Origin: Alphaproteobacteria bacterium
GTDB taxonomy: Bacteria; Pseudomonadota; Alphaproteobacteria; Caedimonadales; UBA1908
Reading direction: 5' to 3'
Length of the DNA stretch: 64,000 nt
Assembly: GCA_013911655.1 (NCBI GenBank)
Contig: JACESU010000001.1
Location: forward strand, 833,152-897,151
Shown piece by piece: positions 35,629 through 44,996 of the stretch. The notes beneath the pieces were generated by a model. That model did no database searches and was not told the DNA's origin. It worked only from the letters and a program-made list of their open reading frames with translations. The translations under genes were made by a program, and so were the position numbers. The stretch's first letter is position 1; each line of letters starts with the position of its first letter.

Positions 35629-35717
35629 GGCCTCACCTTTCTCCTTGCGGGATGATCTTGAACAGGGTTAAAGATAGTTAAAGTTTTGAGTGAATTGCAA
35701 ACAGGAGTCAAGAGTTC

Positions 35718-36284
35718 ATGCAGACCTCTTCAACGACGCCCCCGTCTTGGCGCGGCACGACGGTTTTATCGGTGCGAAAAGGCAATCAAGTGGTGGTGGC
35801 CGCAGACGGCCAAATTACCTTTGGGGCTATTACCTTAAAATCCAATGCCAGAAAAATCAGGCGTATGGCCGATGATCAAGTCATTGTCGGCTTTGCGGGA
35901 GCAACGGCGGACGCCCTCACTCTGTTTGAACGTCTAGAGCACAAGCTCGAGCAGTATCCAACCCAGCTTATGCGGGCCTGTGTAGAGCTTGCTAAAGAAT
36001 GGCGCACGGACAAATACCTGCGCCGGCTAGAGGCTATGATGGCCGTTGTGGACGCAAAAGTTTCATTGATTTTAACAGGTAACGGCGATGTAATGGAACC
36101 AGAAGACGGGCTCATCGGTATTGGCTCAGGCGGTCCCTACGCCCTGTCAGCCGCCAAAGCCCTTTATGATATTGATGGCCTTAGCGCAAAAGAGATCGCC
36201 GAACGTTCCATGAAAGTGGCAGCTGACTTGTGTATTTATTCCAACAGTAACATCATCGTAGAGAGCATTGAGATCCCATCATGA
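35718..36284 (+). CDS. hslV: ATP-dependent protease subunit HslV (ClpQ)
   Basis: The 188-residue proteolytic subunit of the HslUV protease. A 13-residue propeptide ([13 protein letters not shown]) precedes the catalytic Thr14-Thr15 in [10 protein letters not shown]; self-cleavage would expose Thr14 as nucleophile. A propeptide of this kind is usual in alphaproteobacteria, whereas E. coli has only Met. Other landmarks are [10 protein letters not shown], the Lys of [10 protein letters not shown] and [15 protein letters not shown]. Its stop overlaps the hslU start as ATGA (36281-36284), so the two are translationally coupled. Confidence 0.97.
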   Translation: MQTSSTTPPSWRGTTVLSVRKGNQVVVAADGQITFGAITLKSNARKIRRMADDQVIVGFAGATADALTLFERLEHKLEQYPTQLMRACVELAKEWRTDKYLRRLEAMMAVVDAKVSLILTGNGDVMEPEDGLIGIGSGGPYALSAAKALYDIDGLSAKEIAERSMKVAADLCIYSNSNIIVESIEIPS

Positions 36285-37594
36285 GCCATTTTTTAACGCC
36301 TAAAGAAATTGTGGCGGAACTTGACCGCTTTATCATTGGACAGCATGACGCAAAGCGCGCAGTCGCGATCGCCCTCCGCAACCGGTGGCGCCGCTTGCAG
36401 TTATCGTCAGGTCTTCGTGAAGAAATTTTACCAAAAAACATCTTGATGATCGGCCCCACGGGGGTGGGGAAAACTGAAATCGCGCGCCGCCTGGCAAAGC
36501 TTGTGGACGCGCCGTTTTTAAAGGTCGAGGCCACAAAGTTCACAGAAGTTGGATATGTAGGGCGTGACGTCGAGCAAATCATCCGTGACCTTGTCGAGGC
36601 AGCTATCACTGCTAATAAAGAAAAAGGGCGACTTGATGTTATCGCAAAGGCTGAGATTGCCGCCGAGGAGCGTGTTCTAGACGCCCTTGTGGGGGAAAAT
36701 GCCAGTCCCGAAACACGCGAGAAATTTCGTCAAAAGCTCAAAGACGGGCAGCTTGCCGACAAGGAAATCGAGATCGAGGTGAGTGATCAAAATTCGATGC
36801 AGATGCCGACCATTGATGTGCCGGGAATGCCAGGCGCCCAGATGGGCATGCTGAATTTGGGAGACGTCTTTGGCAAAGCCTTTGGTAAGCGCACCAAAAC
36901 CCGCAAGATGACCGTGGCCGAGTCTTATCGAATTCTGATGGAAGAGGAAAGTGATAAACTGATCGACCAAGAAAAAACTATCGCCACCGCCCTGAAAGAC
37001 GTCGAAGAAAACGGCATTGTTTTCCTTGATGAGATCGACAAAATCTGCGCGTCTTCCCAGCGTCAAGGAGCGGATGTCAGCCGTGAAGGCGTGCAGCGCG
37101 ATCTGTTACCCCTTATCGAGGGCACCTGTGTCACCACAAAATACGGTATGGTGCGCACCGATCATATTCTCTTTATTGCCTCGGGGGCTTTTCACATCGC
37201 AAAGCCATCGGATTTGCTGCCGGAACTTCAAGGACGTCTTCCCAACCGCGTCGAGCTTAAAGCGCTTAGCCAAGGGGATTTCTGCCGGATTTTGGTAGAA
37301 CCTGAATTTAGCCTCATCAAGCAATATCAAGCGCTTTTGTCGTCAGAGAAGGTTGAGCTTGCTTTTTCAGATGATAGCATCCAAGAGATTGCGCGCCTTG
37401 CCGCCGACATCAACCAAAGTGTTGAGAATATTGGGGCCAGACGTCTTCAAACGGTTCTTGAAAAGCTTCTAGAAGAGATTAGCTTTACGGCCAGCGATAA
37501 GCCCGGCGAGAAAATAGAGATCTCGGCTGACCATGTGCGCTCAACGGTCGGCGTTCTTGCCCAAGACCGCGATATTACAAAGTTTATTTTGTAA
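36281..37594 (+). CDS. hslU: ATP-dependent protease ATPase subunit HslU (ClpY)
   Basis: The 437-residue AAA+ unfoldase partner of HslV. Walker A is GPTGVGKTE (residues 58-66), followed by the pore-loop region [10 protein letters not shown]. The intermediate I-domain spans about residues 110-235 and Walker B is [10 protein letters not shown]. The sensor and C-terminal regions ([18 protein letters not shown], ending DITKFIL) are complete, including the C-terminal tail that docks into HslV. It is the second gene of the hslVU operon. Confidence 0.98.
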   Translation: MSHFLTPKEIVAELDRFIIGQHDAKRAVAIALRNRWRRLQLSSGLREEILPKNILMIGPTGVGKTEIARRLAKLVDAPFLKVEATKFTEVGYVGRDVEQIIRDLVEAAITANKEKGRLDVIAKAEIAAEERVLDALVGENASPETREKFRQKLKDGQLADKEIEIEVSDQNSMQMPTIDVPGMPGAQMGMLNLGDVFGKAFGKRTKTRKMTVAESYRILMEEESDKLIDQEKTIATALKDVEENGIVFLDEIDKICASSQRQGADVSREGVQRDLLPLIEGTCVTTKYGMVRTDHILFIASGAFHIAKPSDLLPELQGRLPNRVELKALSQGDFCRILVEPEFSLIKQYQALLSSEKVELAFSDDSIQEIARLAADINQSVENIGARRLQTVLEKLLEEISFTASDKPGEKIEISADHVRSTVGVLAQDRDITKFIL

Positions 37595-37628
37595 ACTCCG
37601 CTGCAAGGGCATGACACAGGCAGGGCGA

Positions 37629-38117
37629 CTAACTCCCCTGAACAGAAGCAATTCTGATCAACTCAAAGAGATAGTCGCCTTCCCCTTGGGCTGAGAGATC
37701 AAGAGGATTATGCCCTTTGATATGCAAATGAAATCTAAGTTCCTTTTCTTTTAGATCTTGCGCTGTCAGCGTCAACGGCACGTTATATAGCGTCTGCCCC
37801 ACACTGATACCTAACGAAAAAGGGCCGTGCTGCTCTCTTCTCGAGATATAGGCTAGCTTGGCCGGGTGATCAATCTTGAAATAGGTGTGATGGGGATAGA
37901 CGATGGACTCGTCGGTGCTGCTCACAAATTGGACAAACCGACTTTTTTCCACCAGCGTCAGCACAAAATTGTGCTGAGCGGCAGTGAATTTCTTGTTTGG
38001 GGTTAAATCTTGGACATCCTCTATGACAAAGGACAGTGGCTGGTGGCTTGCCTGGATAATCGGACAAGCACACATAAGACAAAAAATCCCTATTCCAGTA
38101 GTGACAAGAAAATTCAT
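37629..38117 (-). CDS. Exported protein of unknown function
   Basis: A 162-residue protein with an N-terminal hydrophobic leader (LVTTGIGIFCLMCACPIIQASH). Cleavage after QA is plausible. Cysteines in CLMCAC could also allow lipidation, but no canonical lipobox spacing is clear. The mature part is predominantly beta (FVIEDVQDLTP, YFKIDHPAKLAYISR, LTLTAQDLKEKELRFHLHI), suggesting a small beta-sandwich. I recognise no family. It converges with hslU, leaving 34 bases between stops, and is divergent from rcdA. Confidence 0.65.
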   Translation of the reverse strand: MNFLVTTGIGIFCLMCACPIIQASHQPLSFVIEDVQDLTPNKKFTAAQHNFVLTLVEKSRFVQFVSSTDESIVYPHHTYFKIDHPAKLAYISRREQHGPFSLGISVGQTLYNVPLTLTAQDLKEKELRFHLHIKGHNPLDLSAQGEGDYLFELIRIASVQGS

Positions 38118-38261
38118 ATAGTCATCCTCTTTCTTTTAATGATGAGAGTGTAAACTTTTCTTTTCACCGGACAAAAGAAAATCTTTCTTTCAGTGTTTAC
38201 TAGTATCGCGCAGTTATTATGTATATATTAACAAGAGGGAGCTGTAAAAGAATGAGCGCGA

Positions 38262-38681
38262 ATGTCTGAAGAAAGTATCTTTTTTAAAAAGACTTATCAA
38301 GAGGCAATCACCCTTCTTGAACGCGCCCATGGATATGCCGAACGCGTCCTTCCCAGCCAGTTAGCTCAAATGTCTCCCCTGGACGCCCTTTACACGAACA
38401 GAGAGGTCATGCGCGTTACGGCAAGGCTCACGCAAATTGTGACTTGGCTTATGGCTCAGCGCGCTGTTTATAATAAAGAACTCTCGGCCATAGAAGCCGC
38501 CAGCATTGACTACCGACCGCGCCAAGATAATACTTGTCTTGCGCAAACCCATTTGTCGGCTGACTTTTTTTTGCCCCGTGCCCTTCGAAGCCTGTTGGAG
38601 GATTCCTACAATCTATATGTACGGATTGTGCATCTGGCGGACGTGAATGCACGCCAAATCGAAGAAGCCTCTCCAGACTAA
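38262..38681 (+). CDS. rcdA: RcdA/DUF1465 family CtrA-degradation adaptor
   Basis: A 139-residue helical-bundle protein of the DUF1465 family, whose studied member RcdA helps deliver the cell-cycle regulator CtrA to ClpXP in Caulobacter. The match rests on the opening FFKKTYQEAITLLERAHGY, the central helix MRVTARLTQIVTWLMAQRAVYNKE (close to the TRLMQ-SWLL-QRAV helix of RcdA) and the C-terminal three-helix pattern RSLLEDSYNLYVRIVHL. The acidic, disordered C-terminal tail of Caulobacter RcdA is reduced here to about five residues. Its presence supports an alphaproteobacterial cell-cycle circuit. It converges with rpmE through a shared hairpin. Confidence 0.88.
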   Translation: MSEESIFFKKTYQEAITLLERAHGYAERVLPSQLAQMSPLDALYTNREVMRVTARLTQIVTWLMAQRAVYNKELSAIEAASIDYRPRQDNTCLAQTHLSADFFLPRALRSLLEDSYNLYVRIVHLADVNARQIEEASPD

Positions 38682-38698
38682 GAGAAATCACAAAGAAA

Positions 38699-38729
38699 AA
38701 CCGTCTTAGGGGCATGCCCACAGACGGTT
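38699..38729. terminator. Bidirectional terminator between rcdA and rpmE
   Basis: An 8-bp inverted repeat (38699-38706 and 38722-38729) encloses a second self-complementary GGGCATGCCC (38710-38719). A-rich sequence precedes it and T-rich sequence follows, so it suits both convergent genes. Confidence 0.75.
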
Positions 38730-38756
38730 CATTCATTTTCTAAAAAATGTTTCTTC

Positions 38757-38981
38757 TTAGGCCTTAAGACCAAATTTTCCAAAACGTGAAGAGAATTTAG
38801 AGACCTGACCACCAGAGTCGAGCAAACGGTGTACACCTGTCCACGCCGGGTGAGAGCTTGGGTCCACGTCCAAGCGAAGGGTATCGCCTGCCTTGCCATA
38901 GGTGGAACGTGTGGTGTAACTGTTACCGTCGGTTGTGACAACGTTAACCTCGTGATAGTCTGGGTGAATGCCTTTTTTCAT
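38757..38981 (-). CDS. rpmE: 50S ribosomal protein L31 (bL31)
   Basis: A 74-residue ribosomal protein with the standard opening [25 protein letters not shown], the [13 protein letters not shown] block and a C-terminus ending [12 protein letters not shown]. The zinc-binding cysteines of the C+ form are absent, so this is the C- type, which does not hold zinc. The start is fixed by the family and by an upstream GAGAG-type ribosome site. It stands alone and converges with rcdA. Confidence 0.97.
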   Translation of the reverse strand: MKKGIHPDYHEVNVVTTDGNSYTTRSTYGKAGDTLRLDVDPSSHPAWTGVHRLLDSGGQVSKFSSRFGKFGLKA

Positions 38982-39151
38982 GGTACGACTCTCTTACAAA
39001 ACTTCATACAAAAACCTAAGCATCTTATACCGAAACATTCCAAGAAGCGCAAGAAAATGCCGCACTCTTTTTAAGATATTGCCTTTTGCCTTGAGTCATG
39101 GGTGTTTTTAGCGCACTCTTATAAGAAAACAGGGAAAAATTGGACATTCAT

Positions 39152-40963
39152 ATGAGCGACGAATCACAACCGTTTACCTCGTGGCAGAATTTGTATGAAG
39201 AAGAAGTGTCCAAGCGCCTGCTCTTAGAGGCTACTCTTGCCGAAAAAGAAAAATCTTTAGAGCGCACTCTTCATAAACTAAAAGTAGAAGAACAGCGCTA
39301 CGCCCTTGCCTTTCAAGGATCCCAAGACGGCCTGTGGGATTGGGATCTAAAAACGGGCACACTTTTCCTTTCTCAGCGCTGGCTTGCCATGCTTGGATTT
39401 GAGCCAGGAGAACTGCCTGCCACACTAGAGGGATGGATTGACCGGGTTTACGAACGGGATCGCCGAGATCTAGAAGCGGCTATTGAAACCCATTTCAAAG
39501 AACCGCAGTCGACCTTCTCCCATGAATACCGCCTGCGCCATAAAGAAGGACACTCGGTCTGGGTTCTCACAAGGGGCGTGTGCCTTCGCGACGACACAGG
39601 AGAGCCCCTTCGCTTTGCGGGTACGCAAACAGATCTGACACAGCAAAAAACTGTCCAGCAACAAGCTCTTTATGAAACGCTCCATGATCCCTTGACAGGT
39701 CTTGCCAACCGCACCCTTCTTTTAGAGCGTGTGGGGCAGGCACTGCTTCGTCATCAAAAAGATACAAAAAACAGTTTTGCCCTTCTCTTTGTTGGCCTTG
39801 AGCTTTTTAAAAGTGCTGTTGATACCTCTTACGTTGACCAAACAGACTGGATTCTTCAAGAAGCTGGTAAACGTCTTTTGGAAATTTGTCGCCACGAAGA
39901 TACGGTGGCACGCTGGGGCGGCGATCACTTTGTGATTTTTCTTGATGGTTATCAAGACGAGGAGGGCCTAAAAATTCTCTCAGAGCGTCTTTTGGAAAAA
40001 CTTTCCATGCCGTTTGTTGTCCCTTCTCAAGAAGTTGTTATTCCTGTGCACATTGGAATCGCTGTAAGTACGCGTTCTTATGAAAATGCCGATGATGCTA
40101 TTTGGGACGCGGAAAGTGCTTATTTCTATGCAGAAAAAAATGCCTCTTCTGCTCCTGTGCTTTTCGAAGATCATATGCGTAAAAAAGCAAAATCCTTCTT
40201 TCAACTTCATGCAAACTTGCGCCAAGCTATCGAACAAGAGGAAATTTTTGTCGTCCTACAGCCGATTATAGATCTTCAGGACGGCCGCATGATGGGGATT
40301 GAGGCACTTGCCAGGTGGCATCATCCACGATTTGGGATCGTCCTTCCGGATACTTTCTTTCAATTGGCAGAAGACGAAAGCCTTAAGCTTTCCCTTGAAA
40401 ATTTGATCCTTCACAAAGCTTGCTATGCCTATCAAAGCTGGCCGCAAGAGACAAAACCATCTTTCTTTTCCATCAATTTGTCATACAAGACCCTTGAAGA
40501 TAATGATTTTGCTAATAACATCTTTGAAGCCCTCAAGGAGCATAATCTTTCGCCCCAACAACTCAAAATAGAACTGTCCGAAATAAGCCTCGACACTGCG
40601 GGGGATAGCATTCATTGGGTTCTCAAACGTCTCATGAAAAAAGGGCTCGGCTTCATCATTGATGATTTTGGTCAGGCTGGTACTTCTCTTACGCTTTTGC
40701 ACAGCGGTTTCTTTGAATACGTAAAGATGACAAGGTCTCTATCCGCTCCCACACAAACAAAGGATTTGATCATGGCAAAGTCTATCATGACGCTGTGCCA
40801 AAGTTTGTCCTTAGGACTGATCGCTAAGGGAATAGAAACAGGGCAGGAACAAGATCTTTTCCAAAAAAATGGCGGACGTTTTGCTCAAGGATATCACTTT
40901 GCTCGTCCCGTAACCCTTGATGAAGCCCGAGAGCTTTCTTATACACCGCCCATGGTCCCTTAA
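39152..40963 (+). CDS. PAS-GGDEF-EAL protein with degenerate catalytic motifs
   Basis: A 603-residue cytosolic protein. A coiled coil (about 15-45) precedes a PAS domain with PAC (about 48-165; GLWDWDLKTGTLFLSQRW), a GGDEF domain (about 175-345) and an EAL domain (about 355-595). The cyclase motif reads GGDHF and the metal-binding FxDxDxF strand reads VGLELF, so cyclase activity is unlikely. The EAL domain keeps EALARW and ELSEISL, but the DDFGTG loop is changed to DDFGQAG, the catalytic Glu of AEGVE is Lys (AKGIE) and the usual KID-R lysine strand reads YVKMTRS, so phosphodiesterase activity is also doubtful. It may bind cyclic-di-GMP as an effector. The ATG at 39152 is preferred over an upstream TTG. 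Confidence 0.92.
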   Translation: MSDESQPFTSWQNLYEEEVSKRLLLEATLAEKEKSLERTLHKLKVEEQRYALAFQGSQDGLWDWDLKTGTLFLSQRWLAMLGFEPGELPATLEGWIDRVYERDRRDLEAAIETHFKEPQSTFSHEYRLRHKEGHSVWVLTRGVCLRDDTGEPLRFAGTQTDLTQQKTVQQQALYETLHDPLTGLANRTLLLERVGQALLRHQKDTKNSFALLFVGLELFKSAVDTSYVDQTDWILQEAGKRLLEICRHEDTVARWGGDHFVIFLDGYQDEEGLKILSERLLEKLSMPFVVPSQEVVIPVHIGIAVSTRSYENADDAIWDAESAYFYAEKNASSAPVLFEDHMRKKAKSFFQLHANLRQAIEQEEIFVVLQPIIDLQDGRMMGIEALARWHHPRFGIVLPDTFFQLAEDESLKLSLENLILHKACYAYQSWPQETKPSFFSINLSYKTLEDNDFANNIFEALKEHNLSPQQLKIELSEISLDTAGDSIHWVLKRLMKKGLGFIIDDFGQAGTSLTLLHSGFFEYVKMTRSLSAPTQTKDLIMAKSIMTLCQSLSLGLIAKGIETGQEQDLFQKNGGRFAQGYHFARPVTLDEARELSYTPPMVP

Positions 40964-41116
40964 AATTAGATTGCCCTTAGAGGGTTTTTTATATATTCAA
41001 AATAAGGTACTATTTTCAATCTTCATAAAAGGTTCAGCATTCAAAACAGTTATCATTTTAAGAAAAAAACCGCTTTTTGACGCTCAGTTTATCAAAATAC
41101 AATTTTATGATTTTTC

Positions 41117-41827
41117 TTAATTAAACTGCTCACCAAAGGTATTCAGATCATGAATGTCATCCATGCACCACACCCCTGGATAGTCATACCATGTCACCTT
41201 TGGCTTTGAGGGTGGATCATCAAAAACACTCTCCACTTTCTTTATTTTCATTTTATGTGTTAGATAGTTAACGCTTCGTTCTTCGGCGTCACCACATGCT
41301 TTGTGAAATAGCTCGTGGGTTGACCCGACCAAACGAAATCGCTTACTTTCTTCTTCAAATCTAAACACGTGCTTATGAAGACTACACCACCAACTTCCAA
41401 GGGTTAGAACGTAGCCTGTACGTATCTTTAAGGATCCTCTTTTAATTTCGACCCCCCTAAAAAAGTCATCTCCGCCTTGTAGGTTTGGATATGCGGGTAA
41501 AAGTTTATCGCTAGAGAAAGAAATCCTATACTCATTTTCCTCTTTGAAAAGCACCAGGAGCCGCCTTGGAATTTCTGGTAGGGTTCTTTCTTCATCATCC
41601 GATACAGTATCTTCTAACTTTTCCATAGCTTTTTCGATCACAAGAACGGCGTCAACAGCACCATAAGCCCTTAAAGGCCCTTGAGCAAGATCAACAAATC
41701 TCCAGCCCTTCGGAATGTGCTGTATTATTTCAGGAGTAAGAGAGGTATTTTCTTCTTGCGCACTAGCATTTCCTTGAAAAGGACTTATAAAGAAAAGGAC
41801 GAATAAAACCTTCTTTATGCAAGACAT
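41117..41827 (-). CDS. Exported protein of unknown function
   Basis: A 236-residue protein with a clear signal peptide (residues 1-24, cleavage near ASA-QE). The mature part begins IIQHIPKGWRFVDLAQGPL and carries RRLLVLFKEENEYRISFSSDKLLP and IKRGSLKIRTGY. This pattern recalls a family of exported proteins in many Gram-negatives that start with an IP-x-GY/W segment, continue with an RPLLLLL-type strand and a G-G-DPF/F-x-G-I motif, and are predicted beta-propeller-like; here GGDDFFRGVEI occupies the same place. Function is unknown. Cysteines (WCSLH, HKACGD, WCMDD) may form disulfides. Confidence 0.7.
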   Translation of the reverse strand: MSCIKKVLFVLFFISPFQGNASAQEENTSLTPEIIQHIPKGWRFVDLAQGPLRAYGAVDAVLVIEKAMEKLEDTVSDDEERTLPEIPRRLLVLFKEENEYRISFSSDKLLPAYPNLQGGDDFFRGVEIKRGSLKIRTGYVLTLGSWWCSLHKHVFRFEEESKRFRLVGSTHELFHKACGDAEERSVNYLTHKMKIKKVESVFDDPPSKPKVTWYDYPGVWCMDDIHDLNTFGEQFN

Positions 41828-41967
41828 TGATACAGTCCTTGCGCAGCTGAATAACTTCCCAACCTTATCAGATCACATCCTTTTCGCAAATGGAAAGGTG
41901 CCTTGCCGAAAAACCTATTAATTTTAAGGACGTCACCTATTACAAGACTTAGGGTATTGCGCTCGGG

Positions 41968-42019
41968 CAGGACTAACAAGCTTTCAAGATTAATCAACTC
42001 GAAAAATTTGTTAGTCCTG
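41968..42019. repeat. Separated 12-bp perfect inverted repeat
   Basis: Arms at 41968-41979 (CAGGACTAACAA) and 42008-42019 are exact reverse complements with a 28-base spacer. It lies just downstream of the glycine-zipper lipoprotein gene. There is no U-tract on the matching side, so a simple terminator is doubtful; a regulatory stem or a remnant of mobile DNA are alternatives. Confidence 0.55.
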
Positions 42020-42028
42020 TTTGATATA

Positions 42029-42334
42029 TTATGAATAACTACGGTACTTGTATTGCTCACGCTCGCGTTCGCGGTCACGGCGAATGCGCGCTTCTTCTGC
42101 CTTGCGGCGATCATTATCGTCCATGTTTTTACCAATGACGTTACCCAGATAACCGCCACCAACAGCGCCCACGACAGCACCCACGGCGTGCCCGGCCCCT
42201 CCACCAAACTGGGAACCAATCAAAGCACCCGCGCCCGCGCCCACAAGGGTCCCCACATTTTGATTACTTGTATCTGTTGCGCATGCGCCTACCAATAAGG
42301 TTGCGCTCAAAGCCATTACACTTGCAAGTCTCAT
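42029..42334 (-). CDS. Glycine-zipper outer-membrane lipoprotein
   Basis: A 101-residue small lipoprotein. The signal peptide ends at a good lipobox LLVGAC (Cys18). It is followed by a glycine-zipper region (about 30-68) with repeated G-x-x-x-G steps (GAGAGALIG, GGGAGHAVGAVVGAVGGGYLG). The C-terminus is a highly charged Arg/Glu-rich tail. It belongs to the YMGG/Omp17-type group of envelope lipoproteins (SlyB/PcP family relatives), common in alphaproteobacteria and thought to stabilise the outer membrane. Confidence 0.93.
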   Translation of the reverse strand: MRLASVMALSATLLVGACATDTSNQNVGTLVGAGAGALIGSQFGGGAGHAVGAVVGAVGGGYLGNVIGKNMDDNDRRKAEEARIRRDREREREQYKYRSYS

Positions 42335-42463
42335 CCTTACTCTCCCCGGTTCTGAACAAAATCACTCATTATCATACTACGGAAAGAGTGTTAAGAAAGA
42401 GTAAACCATTTCCCTAATGGAATGAAAAATCTTGAATTTTTCACCTCTTTACTTACTTAACGT

Positions 42464-43735
42464 TCATCCTAGAATACGCCTTACTAAAGGCATACGCCGG
42501 ATCACATCCACAAAAAGCCATGTCGACAAGAAACCTAGCAAGAAAACGATGAGTACTTTCCCAAAGGTTGGCAACATCACATCCGCCAAAAGATATTGGA
42601 GCCAAATGACCGGCACTTCGTGTAAGAGAAAAATTCCGTAGGCACACGGCGCGTACCAATACCAAAAACGATTCGTGTGGTTCATGAACCGATGAAAGAG
42701 GCTTAGGTACGTGAGTACTTGGAAAAGACAAAAAAAGGCGTGCAAACTTGTGCGCGCAAGGGTCATGGGTGCCGTTTCTTTTAACAAAGGCCATACTTCG
42801 TGCCAAGTCCCCCCTGCATCGACGATCCGGTGTGCCTCATCGCTGTAGGCACCTGCCTCGAAATTGATGAGTGAGTACCAGGTGTACACCGCGCCCGTGA
42901 TCACCATCAAGAAAAGCCATGATGTCCATTTTCGACTGATGCTTTTCCAAAAATCGTCTTGAAACGTAAGGCCTGCCTGGGAAAGGGCGATGCCTGCGGC
43001 AAAGTAAAGCGCGTGGGTTAGAAACCTTGATCCCTGCAAGTGAAAGAGGTTCGTGATTTTATCAAGGACCACCCAAAAGGTCTCCCCTTGCGTGTCAAAA
43101 TGTCCAAATCCAACCCACCAGGGTGCACCCCAAAGAATGTCGCTGACACCTAGAATCATGAGAGAAGTTAATGAAAAAGCTAGAAAGATACCAAGAGCGT
43201 GGGCTTTTCCCCAAAGAGCAATCCGTCCTAAGGTACGCCTTAGTCCAGGCACGATCTTATCAAGAACCAGCGCAACGAGGGTAAAAAGAAGGAGGCAGTA
43301 CAGCACCCAAAAAGGACCTCCTCCTTGGAGTTTTTCTTGAAAATAAATGGTCTTCCAAAACTCACCGTACTCCATAAGGGGATTCGTCAGATATTGGTAA
43401 CGCGGGTAAATAAGAAGCGGCACAATGAATGGAATGCCAATAACATACGGAATTCCTAGCTTAATAAGTCTTTCCTTTACGTATGATTTTGTACCTTTTT
43501 GTGCAGCAGCAGGAAACACAAACAATCCAAAAATAAAAAACAAAAGCGCCATGATGACGCTGTTGTCATGCATATAAAAAACGTCCCACACCCACGAGCG
43601 CTCGAAATCCCTAAAGAAATGAAAGCGTCCCCATTTGTCGGCGTAGGCATGTACACAGTGATCCCATAGCAGCAGCAAAAACGTGCCGGCTCTTAGGTGA
43701 TCAATCCAAGCAATGCGGTGGTGGGGAGGTGTCAT
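42464..43735 (-). CDS. Acyltransferase-3 family membrane protein, copy 1
   Basis: A 423-residue integral membrane acyltransferase with about ten hydrophobic segments. The N-terminus WIDHLRAGTFLLLLWDHCVHAY holds the family's R-x and D-H motif; such proteins O-acylate membrane-associated sugars such as LPS, exopolysaccharide or glucans (for example OpgC). The acceptor is unknown. A 423-residue homologue lies 11 bases upstream, and both are downstream of a LOG-family gene in one operon. Paralogous pairs of this kind suggest two acceptors or two acyl donors. Confidence 0.88.
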   Translation of the reverse strand: MTPPHHRIAWIDHLRAGTFLLLLWDHCVHAYADKWGRFHFFRDFERSWVWDVFYMHDNSVIMALLFFIFGLFVFPAAAQKGTKSYVKERLIKLGIPYVIGIPFIVPLLIYPRYQYLTNPLMEYGEFWKTIYFQEKLQGGGPFWVLYCLLLFTLVALVLDKIVPGLRRTLGRIALWGKAHALGIFLAFSLTSLMILGVSDILWGAPWWVGFGHFDTQGETFWVVLDKITNLFHLQGSRFLTHALYFAAGIALSQAGLTFQDDFWKSISRKWTSWLFLMVITGAVYTWYSLINFEAGAYSDEAHRIVDAGGTWHEVWPLLKETAPMTLARTSLHAFFCLFQVLTYLSLFHRFMNHTNRFWYWYAPCAYGIFLLHEVPVIWLQYLLADVMLPTFGKVLIVFLLGFLSTWLFVDVIRRMPLVRRILG

Positions 43736-43746
43736 GGGGTCTCCTT

Positions 43747-44982
43747 TTATAAAATACGGCGAAGGGGCTTGATCTTAAGAAGCACCTTGGAAACTAAAAG
43801 CCAAGAAACACCCAGACTAAAACCACCCGAAATGGCAAACTTCAAAAGGGCTGGTATATCAAGATCATAAAGCTTCACGTGCATCCAAAGGGCAAGGGGC
43901 TCGTGCACAATATAAATACCGTATGAACACGCCGCCAAAGAAATCCAAAAAGGCTTTGGTGTGTTCAGAAACTTGGCGAACAAGGACAGATACATGGGCA
44001 TCAAGACCATGATGTAGAATCCTAAAAGCGTTGTTCGGATAAGGGGGTAAATGCCTTGGCCTTCTGTGATATAAGTCCACACGCCCGACCAGTCGCCTTC
44101 TTGGATCAGGGGCATAAACCCACGGTCATAGGCACCGTCATAGAAATAAAGCAGAGTATACGTAGTATAAAGTCCCCCAATAACAAGGCTTGCCAGCAGC
44201 CACGCAGTCCAGCTATCCGACAATCGCTTAAGCAGATCCTGATCTTTGAAGAATCCAGCAAAATAGGCCCCTACCCCTAGGAAAAAGCAAAAACCTTCAA
44301 TGAGAAAACGCGCGCGCCTTAGATAAAATACAGGCTTGAACCCAAACCACCAGTGGGCGCCCCACACCATGTCGCTCGCTCCCAGAATAACAGCACTTAT
44401 AAGGCTTAGGGTGATAAATCCTGCAACAGGACGCCTAAAAACTGCCTGCATGCCAGCACCAAGGGCGCGAAGACTCCATGGCAACACAAGATTAAGGATC
44501 AACACGGCCGCCGTTAAAAGGGCTAGATAGTAAAGAAACCAAAAGCTTCCCATGATGAAATTTTCAAAGGGGCTGTTTTCCCAGTGCAGGTAATCATGCC
44601 ACCAAAAGTCAAAGAATCCTTTGAGAATCCCGTCACGAATAACCGCCTTGTTATAGGCAACAAATCCAGCCACTACTGTGACACCAATGACAAAGGGAAC
44701 GCCAAGCCTTAGAACACGCTCTTTTAGAAAACCAATATATCCCCGCCTCTCTAAAGACACAAAAACAAAAAGGCCCGCAAGGGCCAGTAAAAACGGCATC
44801 ATAATGGCGTCGTTATGCAAATGCCATACGTCGATCAGGGTGCTGCGGTTGATGTCCGACATAAACCAGAAATCAGAATAGTTTTGGGAGTAAGCATGCA
44901 TGGAGTGATCAAGAACCACCAAAAGCACCATGAATCCTCTGATATAGTCTAAATAAAGCTGGCGATTCACTTCGCGTTGCAT
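43747..44982 (-). CDS. Acyltransferase-3 family membrane protein, copy 2
   Basis: A 411-residue integral membrane acyltransferase homologous to its neighbour: YLDYIRGFMVLLVVLDHSMHAY at the N-terminus, GASDMVWGAHWWFGF in the middle and ACSYGIYIVHEPLALW near the end match the blocks of the other copy (GVSDILWGAPWWVGF, PCAYGIFLLHEVPVIW). The start is put at the ATG at 44982, which has an ACGAGG site. The frame is open to 45018, but an earlier start would overlap the LOG gene. It is the middle gene of a three-gene operon. Confidence 0.88.
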   Translation of the reverse strand: MQREVNRQLYLDYIRGFMVLLVVLDHSMHAYSQNYSDFWFMSDINRSTLIDVWHLHNDAIMMPFLLALAGLFVFVSLERRGYIGFLKERVLRLGVPFVIGVTVVAGFVAYNKAVIRDGILKGFFDFWWHDYLHWENSPFENFIMGSFWFLYYLALLTAAVLILNLVLPWSLRALGAGMQAVFRRPVAGFITLSLISAVILGASDMVWGAHWWFGFKPVFYLRRARFLIEGFCFFLGVGAYFAGFFKDQDLLKRLSDSWTAWLLASLVIGGLYTTYTLLYFYDGAYDRGFMPLIQEGDWSGVWTYITEGQGIYPLIRTTLLGFYIMVLMPMYLSLFAKFLNTPKPFWISLAACSYGIYIVHEPLALWMHVKLYDLDIPALLKFAISGGFSLGVSWLLVSKVLLKIKPLRRIL

Positions 44983-44996
44983 AACGGTACCTCGTG

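Noticed and set aside
41815-42219. A 134-codon minus-strand frame overlapping the glycine-zipper lipoprotein gene
   Set aside because: Half of it overlaps the lipoprotein gene in another frame and the rest covers the inverted repeat region; no motif supports it.
42423-42443. An 8-bp hairpin upstream of the lipoprotein gene start and downstream of the acyltransferase operon
   Set aside because: AT-rich with no clear U-tract on the required strand; it may contribute to termination but cannot be supported.
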